A DNA stretch of 6,547 bases from Nitrospinota bacterium (GTDB lineage Bacteria; UBA8248; JACPRG01): assembly GCA_030740135.1 (NCBI GenBank), contig JASLXW010000231.1, forward strand, positions 1-6,547, in the 5' to 3' direction. Shown here piece after piece: positions 6,189-6,547 of this stretch. Each line of letters begins with the position of its first letter. Position 1 is the first letter of the stretch. Below the pieces are notes generated by a model that saw nothing but the letters and a program-made list of their open reading frames with translations, was not told the DNA's origin and searched no databases. Position numbers and translations under genes: made by a program.

Positions 6189-6547
6189 GTCGGCGGGGCA
6201 AGGTCGAAGACTGACGAGATCCTTCGCGGTAATCGTTTCGCCAGCTTTGATGGCGCGCGCCGCCCGCACGCCGCGGCGTTGCACGACAATGGTTTCCCGT
6301 TCATTGTCCATGACCTGCTTTTCTTCCCCCCCCAGGGCCGCCTCGAGCTCGCGGGTACGATCCACCATGTCTTTCCAGGTGGCTGGGTCTATGGAAAATC
6401 CGTGGTCGGGGCCAGCCCTGTTGACGTCGTCGGTAAAATGTTTCTCGATGACCCTTGCCCCCAACGCCACGGCGCCAAGTACCGTCGCGTGGCCCGGCGT
6501 ATGGTCGGACAGGCCAAGGATCATGCCGGGATAGTCTCTTGCGTAGG
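6144..6547 (-). CDS. NeuB/SpsE-family sialic-acid-type synthase, C-terminal part, both ends incomplete
   Basis: NeuB-family enzymes condense phosphoenolpyruvate with a six-carbon amino sugar to make nonulosonic acids (sialic, legionaminic or pseudaminic acid) for surface glycans. The frame enters from the right edge; the gene's 5' end lies outside. Seen in order are YPGMILGLSDHT, then GAVALGARVIEKHFT, the two histidines of SDHT and EKHF being 21 residues apart like the metal-binding pair in Neisseria NeuB, then GPDHGFSIDP, an E-rich helix, and the SAF domain with QRRGVRAARAIKAGETIT and LVSLRPCPAD. After PAD (about base 6189) similarity stops. The remaining 15 codons to TGA (6144-6146) overlap the post-dnaB frame and do not look like SAF sequence, which normally continues about 40 residues with a Pro-rich turn and a Val-Ile-Gly motif. 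The protein thus appears truncated within SAF. Which nonulosonic acid it would make is not determinable. Confidence 0.82.
   Translation of the reverse strand, partial: YARDYPGMILGLSDHTPGHATVLGAVALGARVIEKHFTDDVNRAGPDHGFSIDPATWKDMVDRTRELEAALGGEEKQVMDNERETIVVQRRGVRAARAIKAGETITAKDLVSLRPCPADRFYHERHRPGRRTG

Noticed and set aside
6113..6304. Alternative minus-strand frame suggesting a simple frameshift in NeuB (contains NVIGQ)
   Set aside because: A Val-Ile-Gly motif is expected near here, but the surrounding residues do not match the SAF domain, and the plus strand offers a better explanation through the ATGA-coupled gene start.

Overview
The window is GC-rich bacterial DNA in which two long, intact-looking molybdenum/tungsten oxidoreductase genes lie tail to tail, followed on the right by a run of broken genes. 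The enzymes (DMSO reductase superfamily, bis-pterin cofactor plus one [4Fe-4S] cluster, no visible Tat signal) suggest an anaerobic or facultatively respiring bacterium. The sequence does not identify the taxon. Both catalytic subunits look cytoplasmic, and neither has a recognisable substrate signature.

Layout: (1) 1-2388 (+) is the catalytic subunit of enzyme A, cut off by the left window edge. (2) 2404 to about 2466 (+) is the decayed start of its [4Fe-4S] beta subunit, with an apparent one-base insertion, a lost cluster cysteine and then loss of the rest of the gene. (3) 2483-2573 is an AT-richer segment bounded by imperfect 23-bp inverted arms, probably a small non-autonomous mobile or REP-like element. 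(4) 2651-5233 (-) is the complete 860-residue catalytic subunit of enzyme B, a paralogue of A at roughly half identity. (5) 5313 to about 5477 (-) is the C-terminal part of a MoaD/ThiS-like sulfur carrier ending in Gly-Gly, just upstream of enzyme B on the same strand and probably once in its operon. (6) About 5478-6125 (+) is the C-terminal part of a DnaB-type replicative helicase lacking Walker A, with the first ~22 codons of a following gene (6122 to about 6188) overlapping its stop. (7) About 6189-6547 (-) is the C-terminal part of a NeuB-family sialic-acid-type synthase that enters from the right edge and loses family similarity inside its SAF domain.

Functionally, the left 5.5 kb reads as two molybdo/tungsto-enzyme modules, one with a vestigial electron-transfer subunit and one with a vestigial cofactor-sulfur carrier. 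The right 1.1 kb has no functional connection to them. Genes are interrupted at about 2466, 5477 and 6188, with no transposase or integrase visible. Either this is a genuine rearrangement scar field or the contig is chimeric; the sequence alone cannot decide. The strongest observations are the paralogous enzyme pair with its C-G-[RN]-[GA]-V-H-P metal-ligand motif, the beta-subunit remnant, and the head-to-head moaD/dnaB junction.
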